A DNA stretch of 64,000 nt from an uncultured Pseudoruegeria sp. (GTDB lineage: Bacteria; Pseudomonadota; Alphaproteobacteria; Rhodobacterales; Rhodobacteraceae), in assembly GCA_947498155.1 (NCBI GenBank), contig CANMJD010000006.1, forward strand, positions 123,952-187,951, in the 5' to 3' direction. Under the pieces are notes generated by a model that had not been told where the DNA came from, searched no databases, and saw nothing but the letters and a program-made list of their open reading frames with translations. This document shows, piece by piece, positions 38,404-48,544 of the stretch. The position numbers and the translations under genes are program-made. Position 1 is the stretch's first letter; each line of letters begins with the position of its first letter.

Positions 38404-38432
38404 CCGCCGGGTCCGTTTCCCGGATCCGGCGG
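38404..38432 (-). terminator. Hairpin between rplO and secY
   Basis: On the minus strand CCGCCGGATCCGG pairs with CGGACCCGGCGG around GAAA, followed by TGTTTTCG. It is terminator-like but lies within the normal rplO-secY order, so it probably attenuates. Confidence 0.55.
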
Positions 38433-38485
38433 CGCTTGGAAAACTGATTGGATATGTAAGCGGCGCGGCGGCCGCTCACAAGAGC

Positions 38486-38959
38486 TTATTCAGCGGCTGC
38501 CGCGGTTGTGACCGTCAGAGAGCCGCCAGCTTTGGCGACGGCTTCAACGGCGGACTTGGAAGCGCCGGTGACAGAAATCTCAACCTTGGAGGTGATTTCA
38601 CCTTTGGACAGAACGCGGATACCGTCTTTTTTGCGGCGGATCAGACCGGAAGCAACCAGTGCATCCTCGTCGATCACAGCTTTGACGTCGATTTTGCCTT
38701 CGTCGATGAATTTCTGGATCAGGCCCAGGTTTACAACCGAGAATGCCTTGCGGTTCGGCTTGTTGAAGCCGCGCTTGGGCAGACGTTGGTACAAAGGCAT
38801 TTGACCGCCTTCATAACCTTTGATCGCCACACCGGAACGGGATTTCTGACCTTTGATACCACGACCACCGGTTTTACCAGTGCCAGAACCGGGACCACGA
38901 CCGATGCGTTTTTTAGCTTTGGTTGCGCCCGCGTTATCGCGAAGTTCGTTCAATTTCAT
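38486..38959 (-). CDS. rplO: 50S ribosomal protein L15
   Basis: A 157-residue protein from the ATG at 38959 ([20 protein letters not shown]), with the glycine-rich [20 protein letters not shown]. The longer frame upstream to 39022 is not needed. Upstream it is separated from rpmD by two unrelated genes. Confidence 0.97.
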   Translation of the reverse strand: MKLNELRDNAGATKAKKRIGRGPGSGTGKTGGRGIKGQKSRSGVAIKGYEGGQMPLYQRLPKRGFNKPNRKAFSVVNLGLIQKFIDEGKIDVKAVIDEDALVASGLIRRKKDGIRVLSKGEITSKVEISVTGASKSAVEAVAKAGGSLTVTTAAAAE

Positions 38960-39098
38960 GTCGCTTCTCCTTTGCCGGAACTGCCCTCCAGCGACGGAAG
39001 TGGGCAAACACGGCTTTTGCATATGATTCTAGGCCAGTGATCTGACCACCGTGGGCGTATACGCCGAAGACCAGACCGGCACAAGACCCAAGGCGGGC

Positions 39099-39479
39099 TT
39101 ACTGTTCATTCTGCGGCAAGCCGTCGTTGATCTCGTAATAGTCGCCCTTATCGGCAACAAAAATATGTTGCTTCAACTTGACGCCTGTCGGCCCGTCAAT
39201 CGCCCCCATCGATATGCTGGTCCAGTCCTGAAACACCGCATCAAAAAACAGGGACGATCCGCAAATCGAACAAAACCCGCGACGGACTTTTTCCGATGAA
39301 TGGTACCAGCGCATATTTTCCGCCCCTGTAATCGTAAGATCCGCCGTCTTGACCCCTGCCCCGGCTTCATAGTGACCATGATGTTTACGACAGTTTGTAC
39401 AATGACAGGCGGTGGGCGCCTCTAGGAAGGTTGGCGCGGTAAAGTGAATGGCACCGCATAGGCAAGACCCTTTGATCAT
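39099..39479 (-). CDS. GFA family zinc protein
   Basis: A 126-residue protein of the GFA/CENP-V fold. Zinc cysteines appear as CLCGAIHF, CHCTNCRKHHG and CSICGSSLF. Relatives include glutathione-dependent formaldehyde-activating proteins, though most have unknown substrates. The start at 39479 has a GGAGGT ribosome site. It lies between rplO and the DUF1127 gene, inside the ribosomal cluster. Confidence 0.85.
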   Translation of the reverse strand: MIKGSCLCGAIHFTAPTFLEAPTACHCTNCRKHHGHYEAGAGVKTADLTITGAENMRWYHSSEKVRRGFCSICGSSLFFDAVFQDWTSISMGAIDGPTGVKLKQHIFVADKGDYYEINDGLPQNEQ

Positions 39480-39548
39480 CGTGACCTCCGTTGGGGACAA
39501 TTACATATCCGTGGAGCATAGCGATGTTGTACGGCCTGAGAATCAGAA

Positions 39549-39575
39549 AACGCCCCGAGATTGAACCGGAGCGTT
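39549..39575 (-). terminator. Terminator after the DUF1127 gene
   Basis: On the minus strand AACGCTCCGG pairs with TCGGGGCGTT, followed by TTCTG. It would end the DUF1127 transcript before the GFA gene. Confidence 0.7.
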
Positions 39576-39609
39576 GGCGACTAATAAATTAGTAAGGGCT
39601 TTGGTGCGG

Positions 39610-39831
39610 TTATCGCAGACCAGCAGAGTTCCGAGCAACAGTCTCGATATCAGCGAAAGTAAGACCAACGTCTTCAAGTTCGCGTGTGGTCATTTTGCTC
39701 AGTTGATTGCGTGTCTTGCGGTAGTCAGCGCGCTTCGCGAAACCGGCGAAAAAAGCCGAAATGTTGGAGTGCAAAGTTGCTGCCAGACCAGAGCCAGCAG
39801 AAGCGGAGTTGTAACCAGCTGTATGTGCCAT
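39610..39831 (-). CDS. DUF1127 (YjiS-like) small protein
   Basis: A 73-residue basic protein. The C-terminal half RKTRNQLSKMTTRELEDVGL is the DUF1127 motif; related small arginine-rich proteins in alphaproteobacteria act in RNA turnover and phosphate or carbon metabolism. It lies between the rpmD terminator and the GFA gene and has its own terminator. Confidence 0.85.
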   Translation of the reverse strand: MAHTAGYNSASAGSGLAATLHSNISAFFAGFAKRADYRKTRNQLSKMTTRELEDVGLTFADIETVARNSAGLR

Positions 39832-40055
39832 TGTGTTTGTCCTTTAGGCTCAGAGAAACGGGTCATTGGAGAATCTCTCCTTCCCGGTTGAAGCTTATTT
39901 ATGTTCATCAACCAATATTGACACCCCACAGTTTGGTCGACCCGCTATGCATAAAGCGCATAGGAATTAGGCAATGGTCCGCCAAACCCGTCTTCTTTAT
40001 CAGCGGCAAGCGAATATCGGGGCCCTGCACGGGAGGGCCGCCCCCCAAACAAAAA

Positions 40056-40079
40056 AACGCCCCCGAAACCGGAGGCGTT
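40056..40079 (-). terminator. Terminator after rpmD
   Basis: On the minus strand AACGCCTCCGG pairs with CGGGGGCGTT (one mismatch), followed by seven T. It ends the rpmC-to-rpmD ribosomal unit just where the usual gene order is broken. Confidence 0.88.
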
Positions 40080-40116
40080 CTTAATCTTTCCGTGGTGAAG
40101 TCACCAGAAACGTGGC

Positions 40117-40305
40117 TTAGCCGCGCTCTTCGATGATTTCCACCAGATGCGGGATCTTGTTGACCATGCCGCGTACGGAAGGTGTGTCTTCCAGTTCGCG
40201 GGTTTTGTGCATCTTGTTCAGGCCCAGACCGATCAGCGTTTCACGCTGTTTGGCAGGACGACGGATCGGGGAACCGATCTGTTTGACTACGATGGTTTTC
40301 GCCAT
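40117..40305 (-). CDS. rpmD: 50S ribosomal protein L30
   Basis: A 62-residue protein ([39 protein letters not shown]) with normal L30 length. It is the last gene before the second spc-cluster break. Confidence 0.97.
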   Translation of the reverse strand: MAKTIVVKQIGSPIRRPAKQRETLIGLGLNKMHKTRELEDTPSVRGMVNKIPHLVEIIEERG

Positions 40306-40317
40306 GGATCGGTCTCC

Positions 40318-40896
40318 TTACGCTTCTGCTTCAGCTTCAGCAGGCGCAGCAGCCGGTGCGGAATCTTTTGCCAAGATATCTGCAACCTTCTTGCCACGAC
40401 GCTGGGCCACTTGGCGCGGAGAAGATTCGCTCTTCAGACCGTCCAGAGTAGCGCGGATCATGTTGTAGGGGTTCTGCGAACCGATCGATTTAGCAACAAC
40501 GTCCTGGACGCCGAGCATTTCGAAAACAGCACGCATTGGACCACCTGCGATGATACCAGTACCTTGTGGTGCGGTACGCATAACGACTTTACCAGCGCCG
40601 TGACGGCCTTGGACGTCGTGGTGCAGGGTACGGCCTTCGCGCAGCGGTACGCGGATCATTTGACGCTTCGCTTGCTCAGTGGCTTTGCGGATCGCCTCAG
40701 GGACTTCTTTTGCTTTACCTTTGCCAAAGCCGACGCGACCTTTTTGGTCACCGACAACAACAAGAGCTGCAAAGCCAAAGCGTTTACCGCCTTTTACTGT
40801 TTTAGATACGCGGTTGATAGCAACCAGACGATCTGCGAATTCGGGTGTTTCTTCGCGGTCGCGACGATTTCCCCGACGGTTTTCACGTTCTGCCAT
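40318..40896 (-). CDS. rpsE: 30S ribosomal protein S5
   Basis: A 192-residue protein with [20 protein letters not shown] and [20 protein letters not shown]. The C-terminal alanine- and glutamate-rich tail is usual in this group. Confidence 0.98.
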   Translation of the reverse strand: MAERENRRGNRRDREETPEFADRLVAINRVSKTVKGGKRFGFAALVVVGDQKGRVGFGKGKAKEVPEAIRKATEQAKRQMIRVPLREGRTLHHDVQGRHGAGKVVMRTAPQGTGIIAGGPMRAVFEMLGVQDVVAKSIGSQNPYNMIRATLDGLKSESSPRQVAQRRGKKVADILAKDSAPAAAPAEAEAEA

Positions 40897-41008
40897 GCGG
40901 CATTCCTTTATCTACTGACGTTGAAACGTCAAATTATCCAATCCTGGTGCCTGACATGACGCCAATGGCCCGGATCATCGGGGCGACGCGCTGCGCCGCC
41001 CTCACTTT

Positions 41009-41368
41009 TTAGAACTTCAGACCACCTTCACGGGCAGCTTCGGCCAGGGCCTTCACTTTACCGTGGAAGAGGAAGCCACCACGATCGAAGTAACAAGCTT
41101 CAACACCGGCAGCTTTGGCGCGCTCAGCAATAGCTGTGCCCACTTTGGAAGCGGCTTCGATGTTGTTCTTGCCTACAACGCCCAGATCCTTCTCGAGAGA
41201 AGAAGCCGCAGCGATTGTCACGCCTTGTGCGTCGTCGATCAGCTGGACGCTGATGTTCTTGTTTGAACGGTGAACCGACAGGCGAACGCCACCCGGATTC
41301 CGTTTTTTCAGTTTGTTCCGAACGCGCAGGCGGCGCTTCAGAAACAGTGTTCTTTTGCTGTTTGCCAT
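41009..41368 (-). CDS. rplR: 50S ribosomal protein L18
   Basis: A 119-residue protein ([36 protein letters not shown]) with normal length for the 5S RNA-binding protein L18. Confidence 0.98.
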   Translation of the reverse strand: MANSKRTLFLKRRLRVRNKLKKRNPGGVRLSVHRSNKNISVQLIDDAQGVTIAAASSLEKDLGVVGKNNIEAASKVGTAIAERAKAAGVEACYFDRGGFLFHGKVKALAEAAREGGLKF

Positions 41369-41379
41369 TTCCTGGGTCC

Positions 41380-41913
41380 TTACTTCTTCTTACCTTCTTT
41401 GCGGAAGATATACTCGTCTTTGTATTTGATACCCTTGCCTTTATAAGGCTCGGGTTTCCGCCAGGCGCGAATATTCGCAGCAACCTGACCAACGAGCTGT
41501 TCATCGATACCTTCTACAATGATGATGGTCGGCTTCGGCGCGGTGACGGTAACGCCAGCCGGTACGTCGAAGTTTACATCATGGGACAGACCAAGGCTCA
41601 GCTTCAGGGTGTTGCCCTGCATCTGTGCCCGATAGCCCACACCATTGATCTCAAGCTCTTTCTTGACACCATTGGTGACGCCCTCAACCAGGTTCGCAAC
41701 CATGGTACGGGACATGCCCCACTGTTGACGCGCACGCTTGGATTTGCCGCGAGGCTCAATCTTTACGACGTTATCTTCAACAGAGATTGTGACATCATCA
41801 GTTGCGGTAAAGCTACGGGACCCTTTGGGGCCTTTCACTTCAATCGTTTGACCGGAAACAGACGCAGAAACGCCAGAAGCCAGTTCAACGGGTTTTTTAC
41901 CAATACGAGACAT
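41380..41913 (-). CDS. rplF: 50S ribosomal protein L6
   Basis: A 177-residue protein beginning [20 protein letters not shown] and containing [20 protein letters not shown], both diagnostic for L6. Confidence 0.98.
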   Translation of the reverse strand: MSRIGKKPVELASGVSASVSGQTIEVKGPKGSRSFTATDDVTISVEDNVVKIEPRGKSKRARQQWGMSRTMVANLVEGVTNGVKKELEINGVGYRAQMQGNTLKLSLGLSHDVNFDVPAGVTVTAPKPTIIIVEGIDEQLVGQVAANIRAWRKPEPYKGKGIKYKDEYIFRKEGKKK

Positions 41914-41924
41914 TCCAGATCTCC

Positions 41925-42317
41925 TTAGAAGACGGTACAGAGCACTTCGCCGCCAACATTGGCAGAGCGTGCAGCTGTATCCGACATCACACCCTTAGGT
42001 GTGGAGACAATGGAAACACCCAGACCCTGGCGTACAGCCGGGATATCTTTCGAGCCCATATACACACGACGACCGGGGGTCGAAACGCGCTTCAGTTCAC
42101 GAATGACGGGGGTGCCGTCGTAGTATTTCAGTTCGACTTCAAGGGTCGGGTGACCGTTGGCGTCGGTGCCTTTGTCGTAACCGCGAATGTAGCCTTCGTC
42201 TGCCAGCACATCCAGAACCCAACCGCGCAGCTTGGAAGCTGGGGTGGATACAGAGGATTTACCGCGCATTTGGGCGTTACGGATACGGGTGAGCATATCG
42301 CCGATAGGATCGTTCAT
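41925..42317 (-). CDS. rpsH: 30S ribosomal protein S8
   Basis: A 130-residue protein from the ATG at 42317 ([20 protein letters not shown]), ending with [19 protein letters not shown]. The frame upstream of this ATG overlaps rpsN and is not coding. Confidence 0.97.
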   Translation of the reverse strand: MNDPIGDMLTRIRNAQMRGKSSVSTPASKLRGWVLDVLADEGYIRGYDKGTDANGHPTLEVELKYYDGTPVIRELKRVSTPGRRVYMGSKDIPAVRQGLGVSIVSTPKGVMSDTAARSANVGGEVLCTVF

Positions 42318-42330
42318 ATCGTTCTCTCCC

Positions 42331-42636
42331 TTACCAGCTGGATTTAACCATGCCCGGAATTTGGCCATTGGAGCCAAGTTCACGTAGCATGATCCGCGAA
42401 ACTTTCAGTTTGCGATAGTATGCATGAGGACGGCCAGTCAGCTGGCAGCGGTTATGCAGACGTGTCGCAGACGAATTGCGCGGCAGTTTTGCCAGCTTCA
42501 GGCGAGCGGAAAAACGCTCTTCCATCGGAAGGCTCTCATCATTCGCGATTTCTTTAAGAGCAGCGCGCTTGGCAGCATATTTAGCCACCAGAGCTTCGCG
42601 TTTCTTTTCGCGTTCGATCATTGCTTTTTTAGCCAT
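42331..42636 (-). CDS. rpsN: 30S ribosomal protein S14
   Basis: A 101-residue S14 of the long, zinc-free type (no CxxC pairs), with [20 protein letters not shown] and ending MVKSSW. Confidence 0.98.
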   Translation of the reverse strand: MAKKAMIEREKKREALVAKYAAKRAALKEIANDESLPMEERFSARLKLAKLPRNSSATRLHNRCQLTGRPHAYYRKLKVSRIMLRELGSNGQIPGMVKSSW

Positions 42637-42652
42637 GTTTCTCTTTCCCCGC

Positions 42653-43213
42653 TTAGCTGTTGAACGGCATGTTGAAAGCTTTCAACAGCGCCTTTGCTTC
42701 CGCATCGGTGTTCGCGGTGGTGCAGATAACGATGTCCATACCCAGCATATCAACAACTTTGTCGAAGTCGATTTCAGGGAAGACGATGTGCTCTTTCAGG
42801 CCCATGGCATAGTTGCCACGACCGTCAAAAGATTTGCCGGATACGCCACGGAAGTCGCGCACACGTGGCATTGCAACAGTGATGAGACGATCAAGGAATT
42901 CGTACATCATGTCGCCACGCAGGGTCACTTTGGTCCCCAGAGGCATTTCTTCACGCACACGGAAAGTCGCGATCGATTTACGCGCTTTTGTGACAACAGC
43001 TTGTTGACCGGAAATCAGTGTCAGCGCTTCCTGAGCGGCTTTCACTTTTTTCGTGTCTTTGGTTGCTTCACCGATACCCATGTTCAGAACGATTTTTTCC
43101 AGCTTAGGCAGCTGCATGTCGTTCTTGTAGCCCAGCTCTTCTTTCAGAGCAGCGCGGATGGTTTCTTTGTAAAGCGTCTTCAGACGCGGGGTGTAGTTTG
43201 CAGTATCCAACAT
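42653..43213 (-). CDS. rplE: 50S ribosomal protein L5
   Basis: A 186-residue protein ([40 protein letters not shown]). Its start overlaps the rplX stop in the form TAATG, which couples the two. Confidence 0.98.
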   Translation of the reverse strand: MLDTANYTPRLKTLYKETIRAALKEELGYKNDMQLPKLEKIVLNMGIGEATKDTKKVKAAQEALTLISGQQAVVTKARKSIATFRVREEMPLGTKVTLRGDMMYEFLDRLITVAMPRVRDFRGVSGKSFDGRGNYAMGLKEHIVFPEIDFDKVVDMLGMDIVICTTANTDAEAKALLKAFNMPFNS

Positions 43214-43518
43214 TAAACAGCCTCCCCGGTTGTCTTGGCGAAACGGACTTTCTTGCCGTCTTCCTCACGGAAGCCAACACGAGTCGCTTTGCCGTTGCTG
43301 TCCAGCAGTGACAGGTTGCTCAGTTGGATCGGCATTGCCTGTGGCAAGCGACCGCCCTGTGCGTTCTGAGATTGCTTAACGTGACGGATGGCGATGTTCA
43401 CGCCTTCTACGATTGCTTTGCCAGCTTTCGGGTCAACAGACGAGATTTCGCCTTCTTTGCCCTTGTCTTTGCCGGCCAGCACGACGACCTTGTCGCCTTT
43501 TTTCAGCTTAGCAGCCAT
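43213..43518 (-). CDS. rplX: 50S ribosomal protein L24
   Basis: A 101-residue protein with the KOW motif [20 protein letters not shown]. It follows rplN by two bases. Confidence 0.98.
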   Translation of the reverse strand: MAAKLKKGDKVVVLAGKDKGKEGEISSVDPKAGKAIVEGVNIAIRHVKQSQNAQGGRLPQAMPIQLSNLSLLDSNGKATRVGFREEDGKKVRFAKTTGEAV

Positions 43519-43520
43519 GA

Positions 43521-43889
43521 TTACAGCACCTCCGGAGCGAGCGAGATGATTTTCATGAAGTTCTTGCCGCGCAGCTCGCGAACAACTGGCCCAAAGATAC
43601 GTGTACCCATTGGTTCATTGTTGTTGTTGAGGATAACCGCAGCATTGCGGTCAAAGCGGATGGCTGTACCGTCTTCACGACGGACTTCTTTAGCTGTGCG
43701 AACGACGACGGCCTTACGGACGTCCCCTTTTTTCACACGGCCACGTGGAATGGCTTCCTTAACCGAGACAACAATGATGTCGCCAACGGATGCGTATTTA
43801 CGCTTGGAACCACCCAGTACCTTAATGCACTGAACACGGCGAGCGCCGCTGTTGTCAGCAACATCCAGGTTGGTCTGCATCTGGATCAT
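43521..43889 (-). CDS. rplN: 50S ribosomal protein L14
   Basis: A 122-residue protein ([20 protein letters not shown], ending [11 protein letters not shown]), a standard L14. Confidence 0.98.
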   Translation of the reverse strand: MIQMQTNLDVADNSGARRVQCIKVLGGSKRKYASVGDIIVVSVKEAIPRGRVKKGDVRKAVVVRTAKEVRREDGTAIRFDRNAAVILNNNNEPMGTRIFGPVVRELRGKNFMKIISLAPEVL

Positions 43890-43959
43890 GTGGTTTCTCC
43901 CGACCTATGGGGTCCTTGCGGAACACCCCCAGGGTTTCGATTAAACAAGAAGGTCTGGC

Positions 43960-44190
43960 TTAGTCTGCCAGAACCTCCCAGCGTTTGGTTTTCGAAATTG
44001 GTGCGCATTCTTGAATGCGAACTTGATCACCAATCTTGAAGTCGTTCTTCGCATCGTGAGCCCGGTATTTTTTGGACTTACGGATGGTTTTCTTCAGAAC
44101 GGGGTGTGTAAAGCGGCGCTCAACGGAGACGGTTACAGTCTGTTCGTTTTTGTCGCTGGTTACGGTGCCTGTCAGGATACGTTTGGGCAT
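43960..44190 (-). CDS. rpsQ: 30S ribosomal protein S17
   Basis: A 76-residue protein ([38 protein letters not shown]), a standard S17. Confidence 0.98.
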   Translation of the reverse strand: MPKRILTGTVTSDKNEQTVTVSVERRFTHPVLKKTIRKSKKYRAHDAKNDFKIGDQVRIQECAPISKTKRWEVLAD

Positions 44191-44204
44191 GCTTCAGGCT
44201 CCCC

Positions 44205-44408
44205 TTATTCTGCAGCCGCAGAAGCGGCTTTTTGGTTCAGCACGGTTTTAACGCGGGCCACCTGACGGCGGATTTCGCGAACACGTGCGGTGTTTTCGAG
44301 TTGATTCGTTGCTTGTTGGAAGCGCAGGTTAAAGGCTTCCTTTTTCAGCGCGGTCAGGTCCTCACGGAGCTGATCCGGCGTTTTATCACGCAGTTCTTGG
44401 GCGCTCAT
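44205..44408 (-). CDS. rpmC: 50S ribosomal protein L29
   Basis: A 67-residue protein ([38 protein letters not shown]). The ATG at 44408 is preferred because AAGGA lies eight bases before it; an ATG at 44414 would add two residues. It now starts a transcription unit, since rplP is 5.2 kb away. Confidence 0.96.
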   Translation of the reverse strand: MSAQELRDKTPDQLREDLTALKKEAFNLRFQQATNQLENTARVREIRRQVARVKTVLNQKAASAAAE

Positions 44409-44662
44409 CGCCATATTCCTTTTTCAACATCACCAGAGGGCCCCCAATTTTGGGTCACCCTGATTCCGGTGGAGTTCATAGATGAGCGGCCCCTTTACGC
44501 CTATTTCTAAAGGGCGGCAAGGGAAAACATCTGAATTTCTTTGATCCGTAGTGTTTGGTGATTTTTTGTTTTCATGCAACAATCGGAATGTAGAAAAACT
44601 CCCCTGCCCCAAAACCGATCTTGGGTCAGTACCGGACAGCCATGATAAAAGGATAGCCTACC

Positions 44663-46585
44663 ATGAAAAACTTATCGATCACTGCGCTTCTCTTGGCAAG
44701 CTGCACCACCATGGCCTGGGCATCTGACGTACCGCTTGGGGATACGGCGGCGGATAATATCCAAGGCAAGCCCTTTTCTCCCTATGCCAGCCGCAATTTC
44801 CCCGAGCGCCCGCTCTGGGGCGACACCCATCTGCACACCGGCCTGTCCTTGGATGCCGGTGCTTTTGGAAATACTCTGCTGCCTGACACCGCATGGCGGT
44901 TTGCCAAGGGCGAGCGGGTGATTTCCTCAACGGGCCAACCTGTCCGCCTCGCACGGCCCTTGGATTGGATGGTGCTAACCGACCACACCGATTTGATGGG
45001 GTTCGCGCCCGATTTGCAGGCGGGTAAGCCGGGCGTGCTGGCCGATCCGAAAGGTCTTGAATGGTACGAAGGCTATACAAAAGGCGGGGACGCCGCTGGC
45101 AAGGCCGCCTTTGATATCATCGGAAATTTCTCGCAAGGCACGCTGCCAGAGGCGTTGCTTCAGGCCTACAGCCCCGGCGCAGACCCCTTTGCCTTTACTT
45201 GGGAGCATATCGTAAACGCCGCAGAGGATCATAACGACCCCGGCAATTTTACCGCCTTTATCGGGTTTGAATGGACCTCGGTGCCCAAGGGTTTCAACCT
45301 GCACCGTAATGTGATGCTGCGCGACGGCGCGGCGCGCGCGCTTCAGGTCATTCCGGCAGTGACCCAGCCCCCGCATGGCGATACCGACCCAAAGAGCCTG
45401 TATAAGTGGCTCGAAGACTATCAGGCCAAAACCGGTGGGCGCGCTGTTGCCTTTGCCCATAACGGCAACCTGTCCAACGGCTGGATGTTCCCCACCGAAG
45501 AAACCTATCACGGGGGTCAGGTAGATGAAGAATACGTTCAGCAACGGGCAAAATGGGAACCGCATTATGAGGTCACCCAAATCAAAGGCGATGGGGAAGC
45601 CCATCCCTATCTCAGCCCCGATGACGAATTTGCCGACTACGAGAACTGGGACGTCGGCAACCTTGACCTGACCGAATTGAAAACCGAGGACATGCTCCAA
45701 CACGAGTATGCCCGCGAGGCGCTAAAGCTAGGCTTGGCGCTTGAGGAAAAATTTGGTGTGAACCCGTATAAATTCGGCATGGGCGGCGCCACCGATAGCC
45801 ACACCTCTTTGACCACCGCCGAAGAAGACAACTTCTTTAGCAAATCGGTGAGTGTTGAGCCTTCAGCCACCCGCGTGTTGCATCCCTTTGTCGAAAGCGA
45901 TCAAGCCGCCTTTGAAGGACACACGCTAGTGGCTTCCGGCTATACTGCCGTCTGGGCCACCGACAACACCCGCGCCGCCATCTTTGATGCCTTTAAACGG
46001 CGCGAAACCTATGCGACCACCGGCCCCCGGATCGGCTTGCGCTTCTTTGGTGGCTGGGAATTCTCGGATGCCGACCTCAGCACACGCACAATCGCCGATA
46101 CCGGTTACACCAAAGGCGTGCCGATGGGCTCAGACCTACGCCCACGCGAAGGCGAAGGGGCCCCGAGCTTCCTGATCGCGGCCCTGCGCGATCCGGTTGG
46201 TGCCAACCTTGACCGTGCGCAAGTCATCAAAGGCTGGCTCGATACCGACGGCACGCTTCAGGAAAAAGTCTATGATGTTGCTTGGTCCGATAACCGTCAA
46301 CCGGATGAGAACGGCAAAATCCCCCCTGTGGGCAATACCGTTGATCTAGAGGTTGCCGGTTGGACCAATACCATCGGAACCGCCGAGCTGATCACCGTCT
46401 GGCAAGACCCGGATTTCGATCCGGCGGAACGGGCGTTCTATTATGTGCGCGCCATCGAAATCCCGACCCCGCGCTGGGTGGTCTATGACAAGGTACGCTA
46501 CGGCATCGAACTGCCCGAAGAGGCCGAGCTGATCCATCAAGAGCGCGCCTATTCCTCGCCGATCTGGTATACGCCCGAAGGCTGA
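44663..46585 (+). CDS. DUF3604 secreted protein (PHP-like)
   Basis: A 640-residue protein with a signal peptide (residues 1-20, ending AWA), so periplasmic or exported. It has the DUF3604 pattern [18 protein letters not shown] near residue 53, then [29 protein letters not shown] and [11 protein letters not shown]. The histidines and aspartates resemble a PHP-type metal site, but no activity is established. It is divergent from rpmC and has its own terminator. Confidence 0.85.
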   Translation: MKNLSITALLLASCTTMAWASDVPLGDTAADNIQGKPFSPYASRNFPERPLWGDTHLHTGLSLDAGAFGNTLLPDTAWRFAKGERVISSTGQPVRLARPLDWMVLTDHTDLMGFAPDLQAGKPGVLADPKGLEWYEGYTKGGDAAGKAAFDIIGNFSQGTLPEALLQAYSPGADPFAFTWEHIVNAAEDHNDPGNFTAFIGFEWTSVPKGFNLHRNVMLRDGAARALQVIPAVTQPPHGDTDPKSLYKWLEDYQAKTGGRAVAFAHNGNLSNGWMFPTEETYHGGQVDEEYVQQRAKWEPHYEVTQIKGDGEAHPYLSPDDEFADYENWDVGNLDLTELKTEDMLQHEYAREALKLGLALEEKFGVNPYKFGMGGATDSHTSLTTAEEDNFFSKSVSVEPSATRVLHPFVESDQAAFEGHTLVASGYTAVWATDNTRAAIFDAFKRRETYATTGPRIGLRFFGGWEFSDADLSTRTIADTGYTKGVPMGSDLRPREGEGAPSFLIAALRDPVGANLDRAQVIKGWLDTDGTLQEKVYDVAWSDNRQPDENGKIPPVGNTVDLEVAGWTNTIGTAELITVWQDPDFDPAERAFYYVRAIEIPTPRWVVYDKVRYGIELPEEAELIHQERAYSSPIWYTPEG

Positions 46586-46606
46586 TCATTCTTCAAGCGA
46601 CTAAAT

Positions 46607-46636
46607 GGCCCCGCATTCGAAAGCGGGGCCTTTTTT
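46607..46636 (+). terminator. Terminator after the DUF3604 gene
   Basis: GGCCCCGC pairs perfectly with GCGGGGCC around an eight-base loop, then six T. A canonical intrinsic terminator, 22 bases after the stop. Confidence 0.93.
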
Positions 46637-46695
46637 ATGTGAAATCTGATGAGGCTGGGCTTAGGGTTACAAAAAATGGATTTGAAAGCCGCTGC

Positions 46696-47433
46696 ATGTT
46701 TACCTTTGATGAAACCACATTCGGCCAGCTCAACGCCGAAGATTACGACGAAACCCAGGACCCCGGTACGACGGATCAGGCAGTCGCCTTCATCTCTAAT
46801 ATCGCAGGGAAGGGCCGCATCCTTGAACTGGCGATCGGGACGGGACGCGTTGCCCTGCCTCTGGCGGCCATGGGCCACCGGATTGAAGGCATCGAAGGCT
46901 CGGTTGAAATGGTTGATAAGATGCGGGCCAAAGCGGGAGGTGCCGAGATTTCCGTACACATCGGCGATATGACCGACGTCGCGGTGGCGGGACCGTTTGA
47001 CCATATATTCCTGATATTCAACACGTTGTTCAATTTACCCGATCAGGCCGCGCAATGCCGGCTATTCGAAAATGTCGCGGCCCGTCTTGCCCCGGGCGGT
47101 AGCTTTCTGATCGAAGCTTTTGTTCCGGATCTCAGCCCCTTTAGGAACCATCAGAGTCTGGGCACGCGCCGTTTGACGCCGGACTCGCTCTGGATAGAAG
47201 CTGTGCAACATGACCCAGTCGCCCAGACGCTGCACTTTCAGCGGGCGCGCATTTCCGGTGATGGGATCAAACTTGTCCCCCTGCCCCTGCGCTATGCCTA
47301 CCCGCCCGAGATGGACCTCATGGCACGCCTTGCCGGATTAAACCTGCGCGCGCGCTGGGGCGGCTGGCAAAACGAGGCCTTTACCGCAGACAGCAAAATG
47401 CAGATAGCGCTCTATGAAAAACCCATGCGCTAA
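46696..47433 (+). CDS. Class I SAM-dependent methyltransferase
   Basis: A 245-residue protein from the ATG at 46696. Motif I is ILELAIGTGRVALPLAAMG, and the acidic residue ends GIEGSVEMVDKMRAKAG. The later FDHIFLIFNTLFNLPDQ and PGGSFLIEAFVPDL fit a small-molecule methyltransferase. The substrate is unknown. A GTG at 46639 is a possible earlier start, but it lies almost inside the preceding terminator. Confidence 0.83.
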   Translation: MFTFDETTFGQLNAEDYDETQDPGTTDQAVAFISNIAGKGRILELAIGTGRVALPLAAMGHRIEGIEGSVEMVDKMRAKAGGAEISVHIGDMTDVAVAGPFDHIFLIFNTLFNLPDQAAQCRLFENVAARLAPGGSFLIEAFVPDLSPFRNHQSLGTRRLTPDSLWIEAVQHDPVAQTLHFQRARISGDGIKLVPLPLRYAYPPEMDLMARLAGLNLRARWGGWQNEAFTADSKMQIALYEKPMR

Positions 47434-47471
47434 CCCTCGCGCTTCCTGATACCGTAAGCTAAGGACCAGTC

Positions 47472-48092
47472 ATGTCTGAAATTGAATCGCTCTTTGTGAC
47501 CCGCCTGTACCGCGCCCGCCTGACCGAATTTGGTGAGACCGTCGATGCGCAAGAACTCGAAGCCTCTTGTTATTCCATCGCCGAAGATGACGAAGCTGGA
47601 CAGGACTGGTGCGAGGCCAACGCCTATCCGGGCTATACGAGCTATGCATCGCTAACCGATCTGGGCTGGCGTTTTCCGATCTTTGAGGCCGTGACCAAAT
47701 TGCTCGACCAACATGTCGCCGCCTTTGTTAAAGACCTCTGCTTTGATCTGGACGGGCGGGAACTGAAACTCGAAGATCTCTGGATCAATATCCTGCCCGA
47801 AGGCGGCAGCCACGGCTCGCACATCCATCCCCATAGCGTCATCAGCGGCACCACCTATGTGGCGATGCCCGAAGGCACCTCGGCGTTAAAGCTGGAGGAC
47901 CCACGTCACGCCATGATGATGGCCGCGCCGCCGCGTTTTAAGGATGTGCGCCGCGATCTAAAGACCTTTATCTATATGAAACCCGATGTCGGCGATGTGC
48001 TGCTCTGGGAAAGCTGGCTGCGCCATGAGGTGCCGATGAACATGTCCGAAGAAGACCGGATATCAGTGAGCTTCAACTACAACTGGGCATAA
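47472..48092 (+). CDS. TIGR02466-like putative 2-oxoglutarate/Fe(II) oxygenase
   Basis: A 206-residue protein. The metal ligands probably lie in GGSHGSHIHPHSVISGTTYV and the distal histidine in WLRHEVPMNMS, with the arginine in EDRISVSFNYNW. This is the arrangement of the TIGR02466 family. The substrate is unknown. It starts 38 bases after the methyltransferase gene, so the two are likely co-transcribed. Confidence 0.75.
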   Translation: MSEIESLFVTRLYRARLTEFGETVDAQELEASCYSIAEDDEAGQDWCEANAYPGYTSYASLTDLGWRFPIFEAVTKLLDQHVAAFVKDLCFDLDGRELKLEDLWINILPEGGSHGSHIHPHSVISGTTYVAMPEGTSALKLEDPRHAMMMAAPPRFKDVRRDLKTFIYMKPDVGDVLLWESWLRHEVPMNMSEEDRISVSFNYNWA

Positions 48093-48329
48093 GGAGAATG
48101 CGAGGCGCTGCCTCGCGCTCCGGGATATTTTTGTCAAAATGAAGAGGCGGACTAGGGCCGCGATGCCGACAGCCCGCTTTTCCGCTAGGCATCGAGATAG
48201 CCAAAGCCGTGTTCCTGTAGAAGCGGCATTAACTTCTTTAATCGAGAAAATTCTATCGCAGACGTCGGCAAGCCAACGTTTAATCTTTGTTTAACTGCTT
48301 CCAGAAATGCTCAAGTTACTATGGCCAAA
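48093..48329. other. Gene-poor spacer with hairpin, ATATCCC motif and a coding remnant
   Basis: After the oxygenase stop, GCGAGGC pairs with GCCTCGC (48100-48116). A copy of the ATATCCC intergenic motif follows (48118-48133, reverse). On the minus strand a 41-codon open stretch (48185-48310) without a start ends HGFGYLDA and a stop. It looks like the tail of a lost gene. No other signal was seen. Confidence 0.45.
48118..48133 (-). repeat. Intergenic ATATCCC motif, copy 2
   Basis: The minus strand reads CAAAAATATCCCGGAG, just after the oxygenase stop and its hairpin. Confidence 0.5.
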
Positions 48330-48506
48330 CTATGCCACTTCAAGCGCAGCGATCGCTTCGACATACGTTTTAGCGGTCTCAACTACTTCTTTGAAAGCAA
48401 TCCTTCCGACCTCAGAATAGGTTGAAAGACCTGCCTGAATTTCGATCCTTCCACAATACCGATGATAGGTTAAGCACCCTACTGACCAGTCCCGCATGGT
48501 AATCAT
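48330..48506 (-). CDS. Small hypothetical protein
   Basis: A 58-codon frame with plausible protein composition: MITMRDWSVGCLTYHRYCGR, then SEVGRIAFKEVVETAKTYVE. It has no strong ribosome site and no family match known to me. It follows the LysE gene on the same strand. It may be a real small gene or another remnant. Confidence 0.3.
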   Translation of the reverse strand: MITMRDWSVGCLTYHRYCGRIEIQAGLSTYSEVGRIAFKEVVETAKTYVEAIAALEVA

Positions 48507-48544
48507 TGAAGGGAACGGAACAACCCGCTGGCCGCTTTCCTTTC

